Shown here one piece after another: positions 35,548 through 44,607 of a DNA stretch of 64,000 nucleotides. Location of the stretch: the NCBI GenBank assembly GCA_963847345.1, contig CAWJZU010000022.1, positions 1 through 64,000 of the forward strand, read 5' to 3'. Position 1 is the stretch's first letter. Each line of letters opens with the position of its first letter. The stretch is from DATARH01 sp963847345 (lineage in GTDB: Bacteria > Pseudomonadota > Alphaproteobacteria > ATCC43930 > CGMCC-115725). The notes under the pieces were generated by a model. It was not told where the DNA came from. It worked only from the letters and a program-made list of their open reading frames with translations, and did not search any database. The translations under genes were made by a program, and so were the position numbers.

Positions 35548-36752
35548 GTGCTCGTAACGCGCCGCAGCCGCCAGACCCCGAGCAGACCGCCCGCTGACAG
35601 CAGCGCCATGAACAGATAGGCCTGCCCGCCAAATGCTGAGTAGAGCGCGCCGGCGGCCAGCATCACGAGGCCGCTGCCGAGCCCGGCGGATAACGCCGCA
35701 TACAGCGACTGCGCACTGGCCGCGGCGCCCGGCGGCACGCTGCGCGCCAGCATGTACATCGCGCCGAGGTGGCTGGCCCCGAAGGTCAGCGCATGCAGCG
35801 GTTGCAACAGCGCTGCCGCGAGGAGGCCGGGCATCAGGCCCATGAGGCTCCACCGGACAACTCCCCCGATGCCGCCGAGCGCGAGCAGCCCGAGCGGGCC
35901 GACCCGCGCGACAATCGGCGCGCCGAACCAGAACAGCGCGATCTCCGCTATGACGCCCTCGGCCCACAGAACGCCAATGACCATGTCCGAGATTCCGAGT
36001 CCTCGCCAATACAGCGTTCCAAACCCGTAATAGAGCTGATGACTGGCCTGCAGCGCCGACGCGCTGACGACCAGCAGCCAGAAGCGCGGGTCGGATAGAA
36101 GCTGCCGGATCGCGTTCCAGCGCGAAGCACCCGCGCCCATCGTCCCGGCGGTCACGCCTCGTACGGCCGCGCTCGACGGCATCGCCAGGCAGGTGCCGAT
36201 CAGAATTGATGACGCGACAAGCACCAGCGTGAGGACCCGGTTGTCCGGGCCGCTCGCGACCGCAGGGATGATCGCGAGCACCGCACCGCCGCCGACCGAT
36301 GCGACAACGAAACTCAACGATCCCCACACCCGGATGCGGCCGTAATCGAGCCCGCGCTCGCGCACCGCCGCCAGCGTCACCGCGTCGCCGAGCGGCAGAA
36401 GCGCCGATTGCGCCACCCCGGCCATTAGGTTGAGCGCCAGCAACAGCCCCCATCCGCGCACCGGCCACAAGGCGGCGTAGGCGATGCAGGCAATGCCGGC
36501 CAGCGTCGCCATTACGACGCGGCGGTGTCCGATCCGGTCGGCCAGCGCCCCGATCAACGGCGTCGCGACAACCTTGGCCCAGATTGCCGCGGCGAAAACC
36601 AACGCGATCTGCCGCGCGTCGAGACCGTGTCCGGCGAGCCACACCGGCCAGAACGGCGTCTGCACGCCGACTACAAGAAACGCCGCCGCGCTGAACGCCG
36701 CCAGCCGGGCGGCGGGCCGCCCGTCGGGTCGCTGCCGCCAGAATCGCGTCAT
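35499..36752 (-). CDS. MFS transporter, phenylpropionate/HcaT-like family
   Basis: 417 residues with about 12 membrane segments. The loop 2-3 motif is IGALADRIGHRRVVMATLAG, and the N-terminal FFLVVGVQTPFWPVWLAGHG-type segment (here AAFLVVGVQTPFWPVWLAGH) is characteristic of the HcaT/LacY-like branch. It carries YGRIRVWGSLSFVVASVGGG, another hallmark. A small-molecule importer by proton symport is the expected role. The start at 36750-36752 is 44 bp from the divergent TerC start, so the two share a promoter region. Confidence 0.87.
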   Translation of the reverse strand: MTRFWRQRPDGRPAARLAAFSAAAFLVVGVQTPFWPVWLAGHGLDARQIALVFAAAIWAKVVATPLIGALADRIGHRRVVMATLAGIACIAYAALWPVRGWGLLLALNLMAGVAQSALLPLGDAVTLAAVRERGLDYGRIRVWGSLSFVVASVGGGAVLAIIPAVASGPDNRVLTLVLVASSILIGTCLAMPSSAAVRGVTAGTMGAGASRWNAIRQLLSDPRFWLLVVSASALQASHQLYYGFGTLYWRGLGISDMVIGVLWAEGVIAEIALFWFGAPIVARVGPLGLLALGGIGGVVRWSLMGLMPGLLAAALLQPLHALTFGASHLGAMYMLARSVPPGAAASAQSLYAALSAGLGSGLVMLAAGALYSAFGGQAYLFMALLSAGGLLGVWRLRRVTSTQPTTSSRARPRTSIS

Positions 36753-36796
36753 CCGCTGCCCTCGACGCTGCTTCGGTCCGTGCTTATGTCGCGGGC

Positions 36797-37501
36797 GTGC
36801 TGCTGGATATGACCGATCTGAGCGCGCTGATATCGGTGGTCATTATCGATATCGTGCTCGCCGGCGACAACGCGATCGTAGTCGGGATGGCGGCGGCAGG
36901 ATTGCCGGCGCGGCAGCGCCACCGCGTCATCCTCGCCGGAATCGCGGCGGCGACCGTGCTGCGCATCCTGTTCGCCGGGCTGACGATGCACCTGCTCGAG
37001 ATCATCGGCCTGACGCTGGCCGGCGGCATCCTGCTGCTCTGGGTGTCGTGGAAGATGTATCGCGAAATCCGCGGCGGAAACGCGGCCGCGACGGAGGCGC
37101 CGGCGCTGGCCGCGGCGCCCTGCTCCGGGCTGAAACCGGCGCCCTCGACGCCGGACGCGCCGGCAGCGCCGGATGAAGTCGATCCGCCCGCGCCCCGCCG
37201 CAAGACGACCGGCCAGGCGATGCTGCAGGTCGTCATCGCCGACGTGTCGATGTCGCTCGATAACGTACTGGCGGTGGCCGGGGTCGCGCACCAGTCGGCG
37301 GCCTGGATCCTCGTGGTCGGTCTGGTGCTGTCCGTCGCGCTGATGGGCATCGCGTCAAACTTCGTCGCGCGTCTGCTGAACCGCTATCCGTGGATTTCCT
37401 GGGTCGGGCTCGGCATCATCACCTTTGTCGCACTGCGCATGATCTGGGACGGCTCGGAACAGATCATCGAGCAGACCGCGGCGCTCGGCGGCGGCCCCTG
37501 A
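36797..37501 (+). CDS. TerC-family integral membrane protein
   Basis: 234 residues of the shorter TerC/YjbE branch. The first half has ISVVIIDIVLAGDNAIVVGM and the second AMLQVVIADVSMSLDNVLAV, the paired acidic motifs (GDNA and SLDN) that define the family and probably coordinate metal. The halves are separated by a cytoplasmic Ala/Pro-rich loop (~98-140). Relatives act in tellurite resistance or manganese export; the ion here is unknown. The start is GTG at 36797; no ATG gives the family N-terminus. Confidence 0.88.
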   Translation: MLLDMTDLSALISVVIIDIVLAGDNAIVVGMAAAGLPARQRHRVILAGIAAATVLRILFAGLTMHLLEIIGLTLAGGILLLWVSWKMYREIRGGNAAATEAPALAAAPCSGLKPAPSTPDAPAAPDEVDPPAPRRKTTGQAMLQVVIADVSMSLDNVLAVAGVAHQSAAWILVVGLVLSVALMGIASNFVARLLNRYPWISWVGLGIITFVALRMIWDGSEQIIEQTAALGGGP

Positions 37502-37587
37502 GGGGCGCACTTCGAGGTGAACGGGCGGCTTGCCACGGCGGGTCCGACATTGTGTTATCACCGGCTCACCTCGCGAGGGAGACCGGC

Positions 37588-38589
37588 ATGACCGTCTCAA
37601 TGACAGCAGACCCCGCGGTCGTGCGCGCCAGGATCACCGGCGCGAGCGCCTGGCGGCGCGACGATTTGCACAAGGACAACTACCTGATCCCGCTGAGCGG
37701 CGCGTGCCTCGACGAGATTCGACGAATCGCCGACGAATTGCGGAAATTCCCGCTGCCGACAATCGTGCGTCGCCCGGACGATTTCGAGATGCCGGCCTGC
37801 CGCGCCGCGATGGCCGAAGCGGCCCGGATCCTGCGGCGCGGCGTACGCTTCGCGATCGTCGATAGGCTGCCGCTCGATGAGATCGGCGCCGAGGCGGCGA
37901 TCGCGGTCTATTGGCTATTGGCCTCGATGGTGGCGCGGCCGGTCGCGCAAAGCCTCAACGGCAAGCTGATCTACGATGTCATCGATACCGGCCAACAGGC
38001 CCTGCCCGGCTCCGGTGTGCGACCCGACCAAACCAATATCGAGCTGAAATTCCACACCGACAACTCCTACAATGCGACGCCGCCCGAGTATCTGGGGCTG
38101 CTCTGTCTGCGCACGGCGCAGCGGGGCGGCCATAGCCGTGTCGCGAGCTTTCACACGCTGCACAACATCCTGCTGGCGCATCACCCGGAGGTGCTGCCGC
38201 GGCTCTATCGGCCGTTCTGGTTCGACCGGCAGCGCGAATTCCATCCCGGCGAGCCGCCGGTGTTCTCGGCCCCTGTCTTTACCGCCGACGGCGATGGCGA
38301 CAAGGTGCAGGCCCGCTTCAGCGCGCACCAGATCCGCGGCGGCTATGCGTTGCGCGGCGAGCCGATCGACAACGAGGGCGCCGCCGCGCTCGCCGCGCTG
38401 CTCGACCTGTTCGAGGATCAGGACCTGCCGGCCGAATTCGACCTGCAACCGGGACAGATGCAGTTCGTCGATAATCGCGTGCTGGGGCACGCCCGCACCG
38501 AGTTCGAGGATTTCGCCGAGCCCGAGCGCCGCCGCCATCTGGTACGATTGTGGCTGCGCGACCACGGACGCCGCGCCTACCCGGGCTGA
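37588..38589 (+). CDS. TauD/TfdA-family 2-oxoglutarate dioxygenase
   Basis: 333 residues. The Fe(II) facial triad is visible: ELKFHTDNSYNATPPEYLGL gives His and Asp (HTD), and FVDNRVLGHARTEFEDFAEP gives the distal His. The Arg that binds 2-oxoglutarate is in RRRHLVRLWLRDHG near the end. It belongs to the branch with N-terminal RRDDLHKDNYLIPLSGACLD. The ATG at 37588 follows GAGGGAGACCGGC, a good ribosome site; the frame is open upstream without similarity. It overlaps nothing, and a small coiled-coil ORF starts 11 bp after its stop, so they are probably co-transcribed. Confidence 0.88.
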   Translation: MTVSMTADPAVVRARITGASAWRRDDLHKDNYLIPLSGACLDEIRRIADELRKFPLPTIVRRPDDFEMPACRAAMAEAARILRRGVRFAIVDRLPLDEIGAEAAIAVYWLLASMVARPVAQSLNGKLIYDVIDTGQQALPGSGVRPDQTNIELKFHTDNSYNATPPEYLGLLCLRTAQRGGHSRVASFHTLHNILLAHHPEVLPRLYRPFWFDRQREFHPGEPPVFSAPVFTADGDGDKVQARFSAHQIRGGYALRGEPIDNEGAAALAALLDLFEDQDLPAEFDLQPGQMQFVDNRVLGHARTEFEDFAEPERRRHLVRLWLRDHGRRAYPG

Positions 38590-38599
38590 AGACCGCACG

Positions 38600-38842
38600 A
38601 TGCGCGACGGGGCTCTGGATGCACGCCGCGCCCGGCTGGCCAGGATCGACCGCGAGCTTGCCCGGCTGCGGTATCGGCACGACATTGCGATGTCGTCTTT
38701 CCGGTTCGAGGAGGCGACCGCGCTGGGACCGGCGATAGCCGCGCTCGAGAAGGAACGACAGCAACTCGCCGCCGCGCTCCCGGGCATCGAGCCGCCGACC
38801 GGCGTCGCTCCGGTTCTCGCGCGTCCCCGCCGGCGCCGATAG
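38600..38842 (+). CDS. small coiled-coil protein
   Basis: 80 residues from an ATG 11 bp after the dioxygenase stop. The sequence is charged and helical (ARRARLARIDRELARLRYRH, ALGPAIAALEKERQQLAAAL) with an Arg/Pro-rich end. It looks like a helical hairpin of two coiled-coil arms. I do not recognise the family. The tight spacing and codon use in keeping with its neighbours support a real gene. Confidence 0.55.
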   Translation: MRDGALDARRARLARIDRELARLRYRHDIAMSSFRFEEATALGPAIAALEKERQQLAAALPGIEPPTGVAPVLARPRRRR

Positions 38843-38855
38843 CCGGCGTTGATGA

Positions 38856-40125
38856 TCACAGCAGGCGCTCGGCGGCGCGGCGCAATTCGCCGCGGAACGC
38901 CGGGTCGGCGATCGCGATCATCGCTTCGGCGCGCTCGGCCAGCGTGCGGCCTTTCAATTCGGCGATGCCGTGCTCGGTGACGACGCAATCGGCATCAGCA
39001 CGCGGCGTTGTCACGACCCCGTCCGGCAGCCGGGCGACGATGCGCGAATAGTGCCGGTCGCGGCTTGTCGCGGGTAGAGCGATAATCGAGCGGCCCGCGG
39101 GCGCGCGATTGGCGGCGCGCACGAAATCCATCTGACCGCCGGTCAGGCCGATATTACGCCCCTGCGCGGTCTCGGCGTTGACCTGCCCGGTCAGATCGAC
39201 TTCGAGCGCCGAATTGATCGCGACAAAGCGCCGGAAATTGCCAAGCACGAGCGCGTCGTGCGTGTAGCGCGGCGAGCGTATCCGGATCAGCTCGTTGAGG
39301 TTCGCGAAATCATAAAGCCTGCGGGTGCCCATCAGCATCAGCGTTACCGTGACTCCGGGGTCGATTTCCTTGTGACGGTTATCGACAACCCCGGCTGTCA
39401 TCAGATCGGCAACGCCGTCGCCGATCGCACCGGAATGGATGCCGAGACCGCGCTTGTCGCCGAGCGACGCCGTAACCGCCTCGGGGATCAGCCCGATGCC
39501 AAGCTCGATTGTCGCGCGATCCGGGACGAGGCGCGCCACGTTAACGGCGATCGCGCGTTCGACGGCTCCGATCGCCCGCGCCGGAAGTTCCAGGATGGGG
39601 TGCTCGGCCGGGACAAGAATGTCGATCAGGTCCGGCTCGATCAGCGTATCGCCGTTCGTCCACGGCAGCACCGGGTTGAGCTGCGCGATTACCAGCCGCG
39701 CCCCCTCCATCATCTCACGCAGGTATTCGATGCCGAGCCCGGCATTGTATCGGCCGTCCCCGTCCGGGCCGGTCACCTGCAGCAGCACGATTTCGATCCG
39801 CGGCCGTCCCGCCGCGATCAGGTCGGCCAGGTTCGAGACGTTGGCGGGGATCACGTTCGCGGCGTTGTCGGCGAAGAACCGCCTGCCGGCACCGGCGCCG
39901 CCGCACGCGGTCACAACGACGTCCGGCAGGCCGGCCGGGAAATCGGATGAGAAGGTCAGCGCGAAGAAGACGCGGAACGGCGGGAACGCGGGGCGCCTGC
40001 TCCCCGAGCATGCGGGTCAGCAACACCGGCTCGGCGGTCGCCTGCGCCCAGCCGACCGTCTCACCGGGGCGGATCAGCGCTGCAAAATCGAGCTTGTCGG
40101 GCGCGATCGTTTTCGGTGTTTTCAT
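38856..40125 (-). pseudogene. acetyl-CoA hydrolase/CoA-transferase family enzyme, one frameshift as written
   Basis: The N-terminus from ATG 40123-40125 reads DKLDFAALIRPGETVGWAQA, EPVLLTRMLGEQAPR. After a one-base shift near 39985 the rest continues as FFADNAANVIPANVSNLADL, EIVLLQVTGPDGDGRYNAGL, TIELGIGLIPEAVTASLGDK, LGIHSGAIGDGVADLMTAGV and TPRADADCVVTEHGIAELKG, all hallmarks of the 4-hydroxybutyrate CoA-transferase/acetyl-CoA hydrolase family. The interval is 1,270 bp, exactly one more than 423 codons, the normal length, so a single extra base explains it. If intact it would transfer CoA between short acyl groups in the cytoplasm. Confidence 0.87.
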
Positions 40126-40519
40126 GCCACTCCGAAGCTCCGAGCGGCCCGATCCACTGCCGCCTTCCGGCGCTGCAGCGGTTTGCATTCCGGGGCACGA
40201 CTGGCTGCTTTTTTCCCTGTTCCGGCCACGGTTTGCTGTTTCTGCAGGGAATCTGCAGCAAACGCGCCGTCGTACCCCTTGCATCGCACGGGTTTCGCGG
40301 TAACGACAGGTGAATTTAACAGCAAAAGAACAGCAAACGCCTTCCCGCTCTCGCTCCGACCCATCCGGGACCCGATTATCGGATACTCCCGAAATATGGC
40401 GGATTTTGCGTCTTCGTCGTCCGATGGCGGCGTGTCGCGTCCGGTCGAAGTGACGACCGTAAGGATTTCGCCAACTCGGAGCTATCCGAGGCGCAGCGCA
40501 CCAAAGCTGACACGGATCA
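40126..40519. other. intergenic region with inverted and short direct repeats
   Basis: About 394 bases upstream of the CoA-transferase and downstream of the cupin gene. No supported gene. GTTTGCTGTT (40231-40240) is the exact reverse complement of AACAGCAAAC (40329-40338). TTCCCTG (40213-40219) and CAGGGAA (40245-40251) recall the repeats at 25750-25895. AT-richer than its flanks. Confidence 0.5.
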
Positions 40520-41062
40520 TCATGCGGAGGCCTGCCAGCATTTGAGCAGTGGCGCGGCGCTGCCCGTGACCGGGTCGGAAGCGGGCAGCGGCACGGTTGC
40601 AATCTTGGCGGCGGCGCGGTCGTGTTTCGCGCGTTCGTGCTGGGCCGGCTCGGCGCGGCACATGTCCGGGTCCTGCCCGCGCGGATAGGAACCGATTACC
40701 AAGAGATCGCCGCTCGCCGCCTCGCGCTTGTGCGCAACCCCGGCCGGGATCACGACGACGTCGCCTGCGTTCAATTCGACGCTTTGCCCATTCTCACCGC
40801 CGAGCCTCACGCGGGCACTGCCGCGCGCGATGCCGAGCACCTCGTGCGCGGTGCTGTGATAGTGATGATACGGGTAGATGCCGTCGCGCCAGGAATCGGG
40901 CCATCCGTTACGCGCAAACATCTGTTCGCAGAATGCGGCCCGGTCGCCGGTGTCGGGCAGGGCGCCGCGGTAGACGACGAGCGGCAAGGCGCTGTTCGGC
41001 ACGGTGCCGTCATCGGCGAAATGGTAGGTCTCGATCGCGGGAGTGAGCGGTGTGTTGGTCAT
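40520..41062 (-). CDS. cupin-domain protein, YjlB-like
   Basis: 180 residues. The two cupin motifs are present: PYHHYHSTAHEVLGIARGSA (metal-binding His/Glu) and NAGDVVVIPAGVAHKREAAS (Pro/Gly and His). The N-terminal ETYHFADDGTVPNSALPLVV and WRDGIYPYHHYHS are typical of the YjlB-type cupins. It is a small cytoplasmic beta-barrel, function unknown. ATG 41060-41062 (MTNTPLTPAIE) is chosen over the longer Cys/Arg-rich extension. It is the only gene between the CoA-transferase and the divergent pseudouridine synthase. Confidence 0.83.
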   Translation of the reverse strand: MTNTPLTPAIETYHFADDGTVPNSALPLVVYRGALPDTGDRAAFCEQMFARNGWPDSWRDGIYPYHHYHSTAHEVLGIARGSARVRLGGENGQSVELNAGDVVVIPAGVAHKREAASGDLLVIGSYPRGQDPDMCRAEPAQHERAKHDRAAAKIATVPLPASDPVTGSAAPLLKCWQASA

Positions 41063-41203
41063 CCGGATGGGCCTCGATCTCTGCTTGGGTGATGATGGAC
41101 CACAGTCTGGGCCGCAGCGCTTGCATGCTACCGCGGAGAGCACGATTTCCGCTTGATGAACGCCACAAGACCGGCATCAGCCCCCACCCCGACCCTCCCC
41201 CGC

Positions 41204-41968
41204 ATGCACGGGAGGGAGAACGCCGCGTCAGCGGGAGGCGGAAAGCGGGCTTCGGCTTTTGATCGCCCGGCCGGCCTTGTCGATCGCATCCTCTACCGCG
41301 ACGGCCTGATCATGGTCATCGACAAGCCGGCCGGGATTCCGGTGCATGCCGGACCGGGCGGCGGGGCGAACCTCGAACACTGGTTTCCGCTGCTGCGCTT
41401 CGGCCTGCCGGAACCACCGGCGCTGGCGCATCGGCTCGACCGGGACACCTCGGGCTGTCTGGTGCTCGGCCGGCACAAGAAGGCGCTGCGTCGATTGGGA
41501 AAACTGTTCGCCGAGGGACAGGTCGAGAAGGTGTATTGGGCGATCGTTTCGGGCGTCCCGCGCGAGCCTGAGGGGCGGATCGATGTTGCGCTCGCGAAAC
41601 AGCCGCGCGGCACGGTCGGCTGGCGCATGGTGGTGGACCGAAACGGCCAGCACGCCGTCACCGATTACCGCGTGCTCGGCGCGGCGGACGGGCGCGCCTG
41701 GCTCGAACTGCGGCCGCGCACCGGACGCACGCACCAGATCCGCGTCCATTGCGCCGCGCTCGGATGTCCGGTGGTGGGCGACCCGGCCTATGGCGGGCCG
41801 GAAGATCACTCGATGCAGCTGCACGCCCGCGCGATAACGCTGCCGCTTTATCCGACGAAGCCGCCGATCGGGGTTACGGCGCCGGTGCCGCCGCATATGC
41901 GTTCGCTGCTGCCCGCGCTCGGCTATGGCGAGGAACGCGATGCTCTTGCGCAAAGCGGGGTGGCGTGA
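41204..41968 (+). CDS. RluA-family pseudouridine synthase
   Basis: About 254 residues. The catalytic motif is LAHRLDRDTSGCLVLGR (HRLDRDTSG, with the active Asp). DRILYRDGLIMVIDKPAGIP at the N-terminus and ELRPRTGRTHQIRVHCAALG near the C-terminus complete the family set. There is no S4 domain. It isomerises uridine in rRNA or tRNA. The start is uncertain: the frame is open to 41153, but the upstream part includes a CCCCGACCCTCCCCCGCATG repeat-like tract and no family similarity. The stop overlaps the GTG of the GNAT gene (GTGA). Confidence 0.87.
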   Translation: MHGRENAASAGGGKRASAFDRPAGLVDRILYRDGLIMVIDKPAGIPVHAGPGGGANLEHWFPLLRFGLPEPPALAHRLDRDTSGCLVLGRHKKALRRLGKLFAEGQVEKVYWAIVSGVPREPEGRIDVALAKQPRGTVGWRMVVDRNGQHAVTDYRVLGAADGRAWLELRPRTGRTHQIRVHCAALGCPVVGDPAYGGPEDHSMQLHARAITLPLYPTKPPIGVTAPVPPHMRSLLPALGYGEERDALAQSGVA

Positions 41969-42507
41969 ACGAGCCCGCAATCACCCTGCGCCGCCTGTCA
42001 CCGGCCGATGCCGCGCTGTTCCGCGCCATTCGCCTCGAAGCGCTGCGCGACGAACCAGACGCGTTCGTCAGCACCTTCGAGGAGGAAAGCGGGAAGCCGC
42101 TGTCCTTTTTCGCCGACAGGCTGGCCCGCTCGGCCGTGTTTTCTGCCTTCCGCGGCTCGGAGCCGTTGGGAGTTGCCGGATTCTATGTCCAACCCGGTCC
42201 GAAGCATGCTCATAAGGGCATGCTCTGGGGCATGTATGTCAGACCGCACGCGCGCGGCACCGGTGTCGGTGCAATGCTGGTCGAGGCGGTCATCGAGCAT
42301 GCCCGTGCGCATGTCGAGCTGATCGAGCTGACCGTCGTCAGCGAAAACGCGGCGGCGCGCCGGCTTTACGAGCGGTTCGGGTTCACGCAATACGGGCTAG
42401 AAAAGCGCGCCGCGAAATATCGCGGCCGCTATCACGACGACGTGTTGATGGCCAAGCTGCTGGCGCAGCAGGATGGCGACCCGGTGAGCGGGGACAGAAG
42501 AGAATGA
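41965..42507 (+). CDS. GNAT-family N-acetyltransferase
   Basis: 180 residues. The acetyl-CoA-binding motif A is LWGMYVRPHARGTGVGAMLV (R-G-T-G-V-G), and the C-terminal motif B is SENAAARRLYERFGFTQYGL. It is a typical RimI/PhnO-like acetyltransferase; substrate unknown. The start is GTG 41965-41967, overlapping the pseudouridine synthase stop by four bases, so the two genes are coupled. A broken copy of its 3' part lies immediately downstream. Confidence 0.87.
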   Translation: MNEPAITLRRLSPADAALFRAIRLEALRDEPDAFVSTFEEESGKPLSFFADRLARSAVFSAFRGSEPLGVAGFYVQPGPKHAHKGMLWGMYVRPHARGTGVGAMLVEAVIEHARAHVELIELTVVSENAAARRLYERFGFTQYGLEKRAAKYRGRYHDDVLMAKLLAQQDGDPVSGDRRE

Positions 42508-42547
42508 CCTACCAAGCGCGGCGGCCGTCTTCGGATGACGCGATGCT

Positions 42548-42612
42548 GTCATCAGCGAGAACCCCGCCGCGCGCCGGCTTTACGAACGGTTCGGGACCGA
42601 GGAATACAGGCG
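42548..42612 (+). pseudogene. fragment of a second GNAT gene
   Basis: Reads VISENPAARRLYERFGTEEY, closely similar in DNA and protein to residues ~124-143 of the intact GNAT upstream (VVSENAAARRLYERFGFTQY). No start and no motif A precede it. It is a relic of a tandem duplication, deleted except for the motif-B end, followed by an abrupt fall in GC content. Confidence 0.65.
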
Positions 42613-42632
42613 GCAGAGCGCGCCGTCGAGTA

Positions 42633-42950
42633 TTATTGGCGCGTTAATTCGGAGCCTTCGCCGATCTTTTTACCTAACTCTCGCATGTTTATGGAGACAA
42701 TTTCCAGAATCTGACTTGAGATATGGTCGGGAAGGCTCTCTGCAAGCTCGTCTATTGCCGCCAGCGTTTGCAGTTGCCGAGCTTCATAGACGCTTACGCT
42801 AGGGTGGGTCCAGTTAATGTGTGGCGGGTGACGGTCCACTAGAACAGGCACCGTTAGATCGACGCAAACATGGTGCCTGCCACCAGGGGTGTTGATGTCT
42901 TCTTTTACGCTGCCCTTCGGAACCGGCCAGCACAGTCTCCAGGATGGCAT
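42633..42950 (-). CDS. hypothetical protein, 105 residues
   Basis: ATG at 42948-42950 is preceded by AAGGA at a good distance. The product is soluble: MPSWRLCWPVPKGSVKEDIN at the start, a beta-rich middle (HHVCVDLTVPVLVDRHPPHI) and a helical C-terminus (EARQLQTLAAIDELAESLPD, ISSQILEIVSINMRELGKKI). It has no signal or membrane segment. I do not recognise it. Base composition and codon use are clearly lower in GC than both neighbours, which suggests a recent acquisition next to the broken GNAT copy. Confidence 0.6.
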   Translation of the reverse strand: MPSWRLCWPVPKGSVKEDINTPGGRHHVCVDLTVPVLVDRHPPHINWTHPSVSVYEARQLQTLAAIDELAESLPDHISSQILEIVSINMRELGKKIGEGSELTRQ

Positions 42951-43229
42951 TGCCTTATCCTTTCGTATGGTTTTTCTAACCGAAGTTACATGGGGAGGTG
43001 GACCATTAACGGCAAGGAATCATTTCATGCGCATCGAAACAGGACCATGTCCGGCCTCTTGGCCTGCTCGAGGCGACGAAATTTGAGCGCCTGCTTGGCA
43101 GTGGTATACTCGGTAACCCCAGGCAGGGGCTGTGTATGGCCGCCAGCACGACGATTTGCTGAAGGCCACGATGTTGGCCTCTCCAGATCGTGAGCCGGGA
43201 GGCGACTTAGCAAGCGGAGAGACAACAGG

Positions 43230-44525
43230 ATGATCCCGCGCTACAGCCGGCCCCAGATGGCGGCGATCTGGGAGCCGGAGAACCGGTTTCGCATCTGGCT
43301 CGACATCGAGGCCCATGCGTGCGAGGCGCAGGCGAAGCTCGGCATCATTCCGGAGAGCGCGGCGCGGGCCGTGCGCGAGAAGGGCGCGTTTGAAGTAGAG
43401 CGGATCGACGAGATCGAGCGCGAAACGCGACACGACGTGATCGCCTTTCTGACCAATGTGGCAGAGCATGTCGGCCCCGAGGCGCGCTTCATGCATCAGG
43501 GGATGACGTCGAGCGACGTGCTCGACACCTGTCTCGCGGTGCAGCTGAAACAGGCAGCCGACATCCTGCTCGACGATCTCGACCGGCTGCTCGACGCGCT
43601 GAAGCGGCGCGCCGTCGAGCATAAATACACGCCCACCGTCGGGCGCAGCCACGGCATCCATGCCGAGCCGACAACCTTCGGGCTGAAGCTCGCCGGGCAT
43701 TGGGCTGAGTTCGCCCGCGGCCGCGAGCGCCTCGTCGCGGCGCGGCGCGAGATCGCGACCTGCGCGATTTCCGGCGCGGTCGGCACCTTCGCCAATATCG
43801 ACCCGTTCGTCGAGGAATACGTCGCCGAAAAGCTCGGCCTCGTGCCCGAGCCGATCTCGACGCAGGTGATCCCGCGCGACCGGCACGCGGCGTTTTTTAT
43901 GACCCTGGCGCTGATCGCCGCCGGAATCGAGCGGCTGGCGACCGAGATCCGGCATCTGCAGCGCACCGAACTCCGCGAGGCCGAGGAGTATTTCTCGCCC
44001 GGGCAAAAGGGCTCGTCGGCGATGCCGCACAAGCGCAACCCGGTGCTGTCGGAGAACCTGACCGGTCTTGCGCGGCTGATCCGCTCGCATGTGACGCCGG
44101 CGCTCGAAAACGTCGCGCTGTGGCACGAGCGCGATATTTCCCACTCCGCCGTCGAGCGCATTATCGCGCCGGACGCGACGATCGCGCTCGATTTCGCATT
44201 GGCGCGGCTGACCGGGTTGGTCGACCGGCTCGTCGTCTATCCCGAACGCATGCGCGAGAATCTGGAGTCGCTGGGCGGTCTCGTCGACTCGCAGCGCGTG
44301 CTGCTGGCGCTGACGCAGGCTGGGATGAGCCGCGAGGACGCCTACCGCCTCGTGCAGGAGCATGCGATGGCGGCTTGGCGTGGCGAGGGCCGCTTCGCCG
44401 ACCGGCTCAAAGCCGACCCCGAGGTCACGCGGTATTTACCGGCGCAGACGATCGAGGGGCTGTTCGATACGGAATACCATTTGAAGCACGTCGATACGAT
44501 TTTCCGCCGCGTTTTCAGCGAGTAA
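43230..44525 (+). CDS. purB: adenylosuccinate lyase
   Basis: 431 residues. The fumarase/aspartase superfamily signature GQKGSSAMPHKRNPVLSENL holds the catalytic Ser. TVGRSHGIHAEPTTFGLKLA carries the general-acid His, and EARFMHQGMTSSDVLDTCLA is also diagnostic. It catalyses two steps, SAICAR to AICAR and adenylosuccinate to AMP, in purine synthesis. The ATG follows GGAGAGACAACAGG. Short bacterial type of PurB (about 430 residues). Confidence 0.97.
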   Translation: MIPRYSRPQMAAIWEPENRFRIWLDIEAHACEAQAKLGIIPESAARAVREKGAFEVERIDEIERETRHDVIAFLTNVAEHVGPEARFMHQGMTSSDVLDTCLAVQLKQAADILLDDLDRLLDALKRRAVEHKYTPTVGRSHGIHAEPTTFGLKLAGHWAEFARGRERLVAARREIATCAISGAVGTFANIDPFVEEYVAEKLGLVPEPISTQVIPRDRHAAFFMTLALIAAGIERLATEIRHLQRTELREAEEYFSPGQKGSSAMPHKRNPVLSENLTGLARLIRSHVTPALENVALWHERDISHSAVERIIAPDATIALDFALARLTGLVDRLVVYPERMRENLESLGGLVDSQRVLLALTQAGMSREDAYRLVQEHAMAAWRGEGRFADRLKADPEVTRYLPAQTIEGLFDTEYHLKHVDTIFRRVFSE

Positions 44526-44607
44526 TTGTGATCTTCGGTCACAGATCGTCTCGCCGATCGATGCCGTTGCGGCACTGCTGATTTGGACTGGACGTGGCGG
44601 GGGACTG

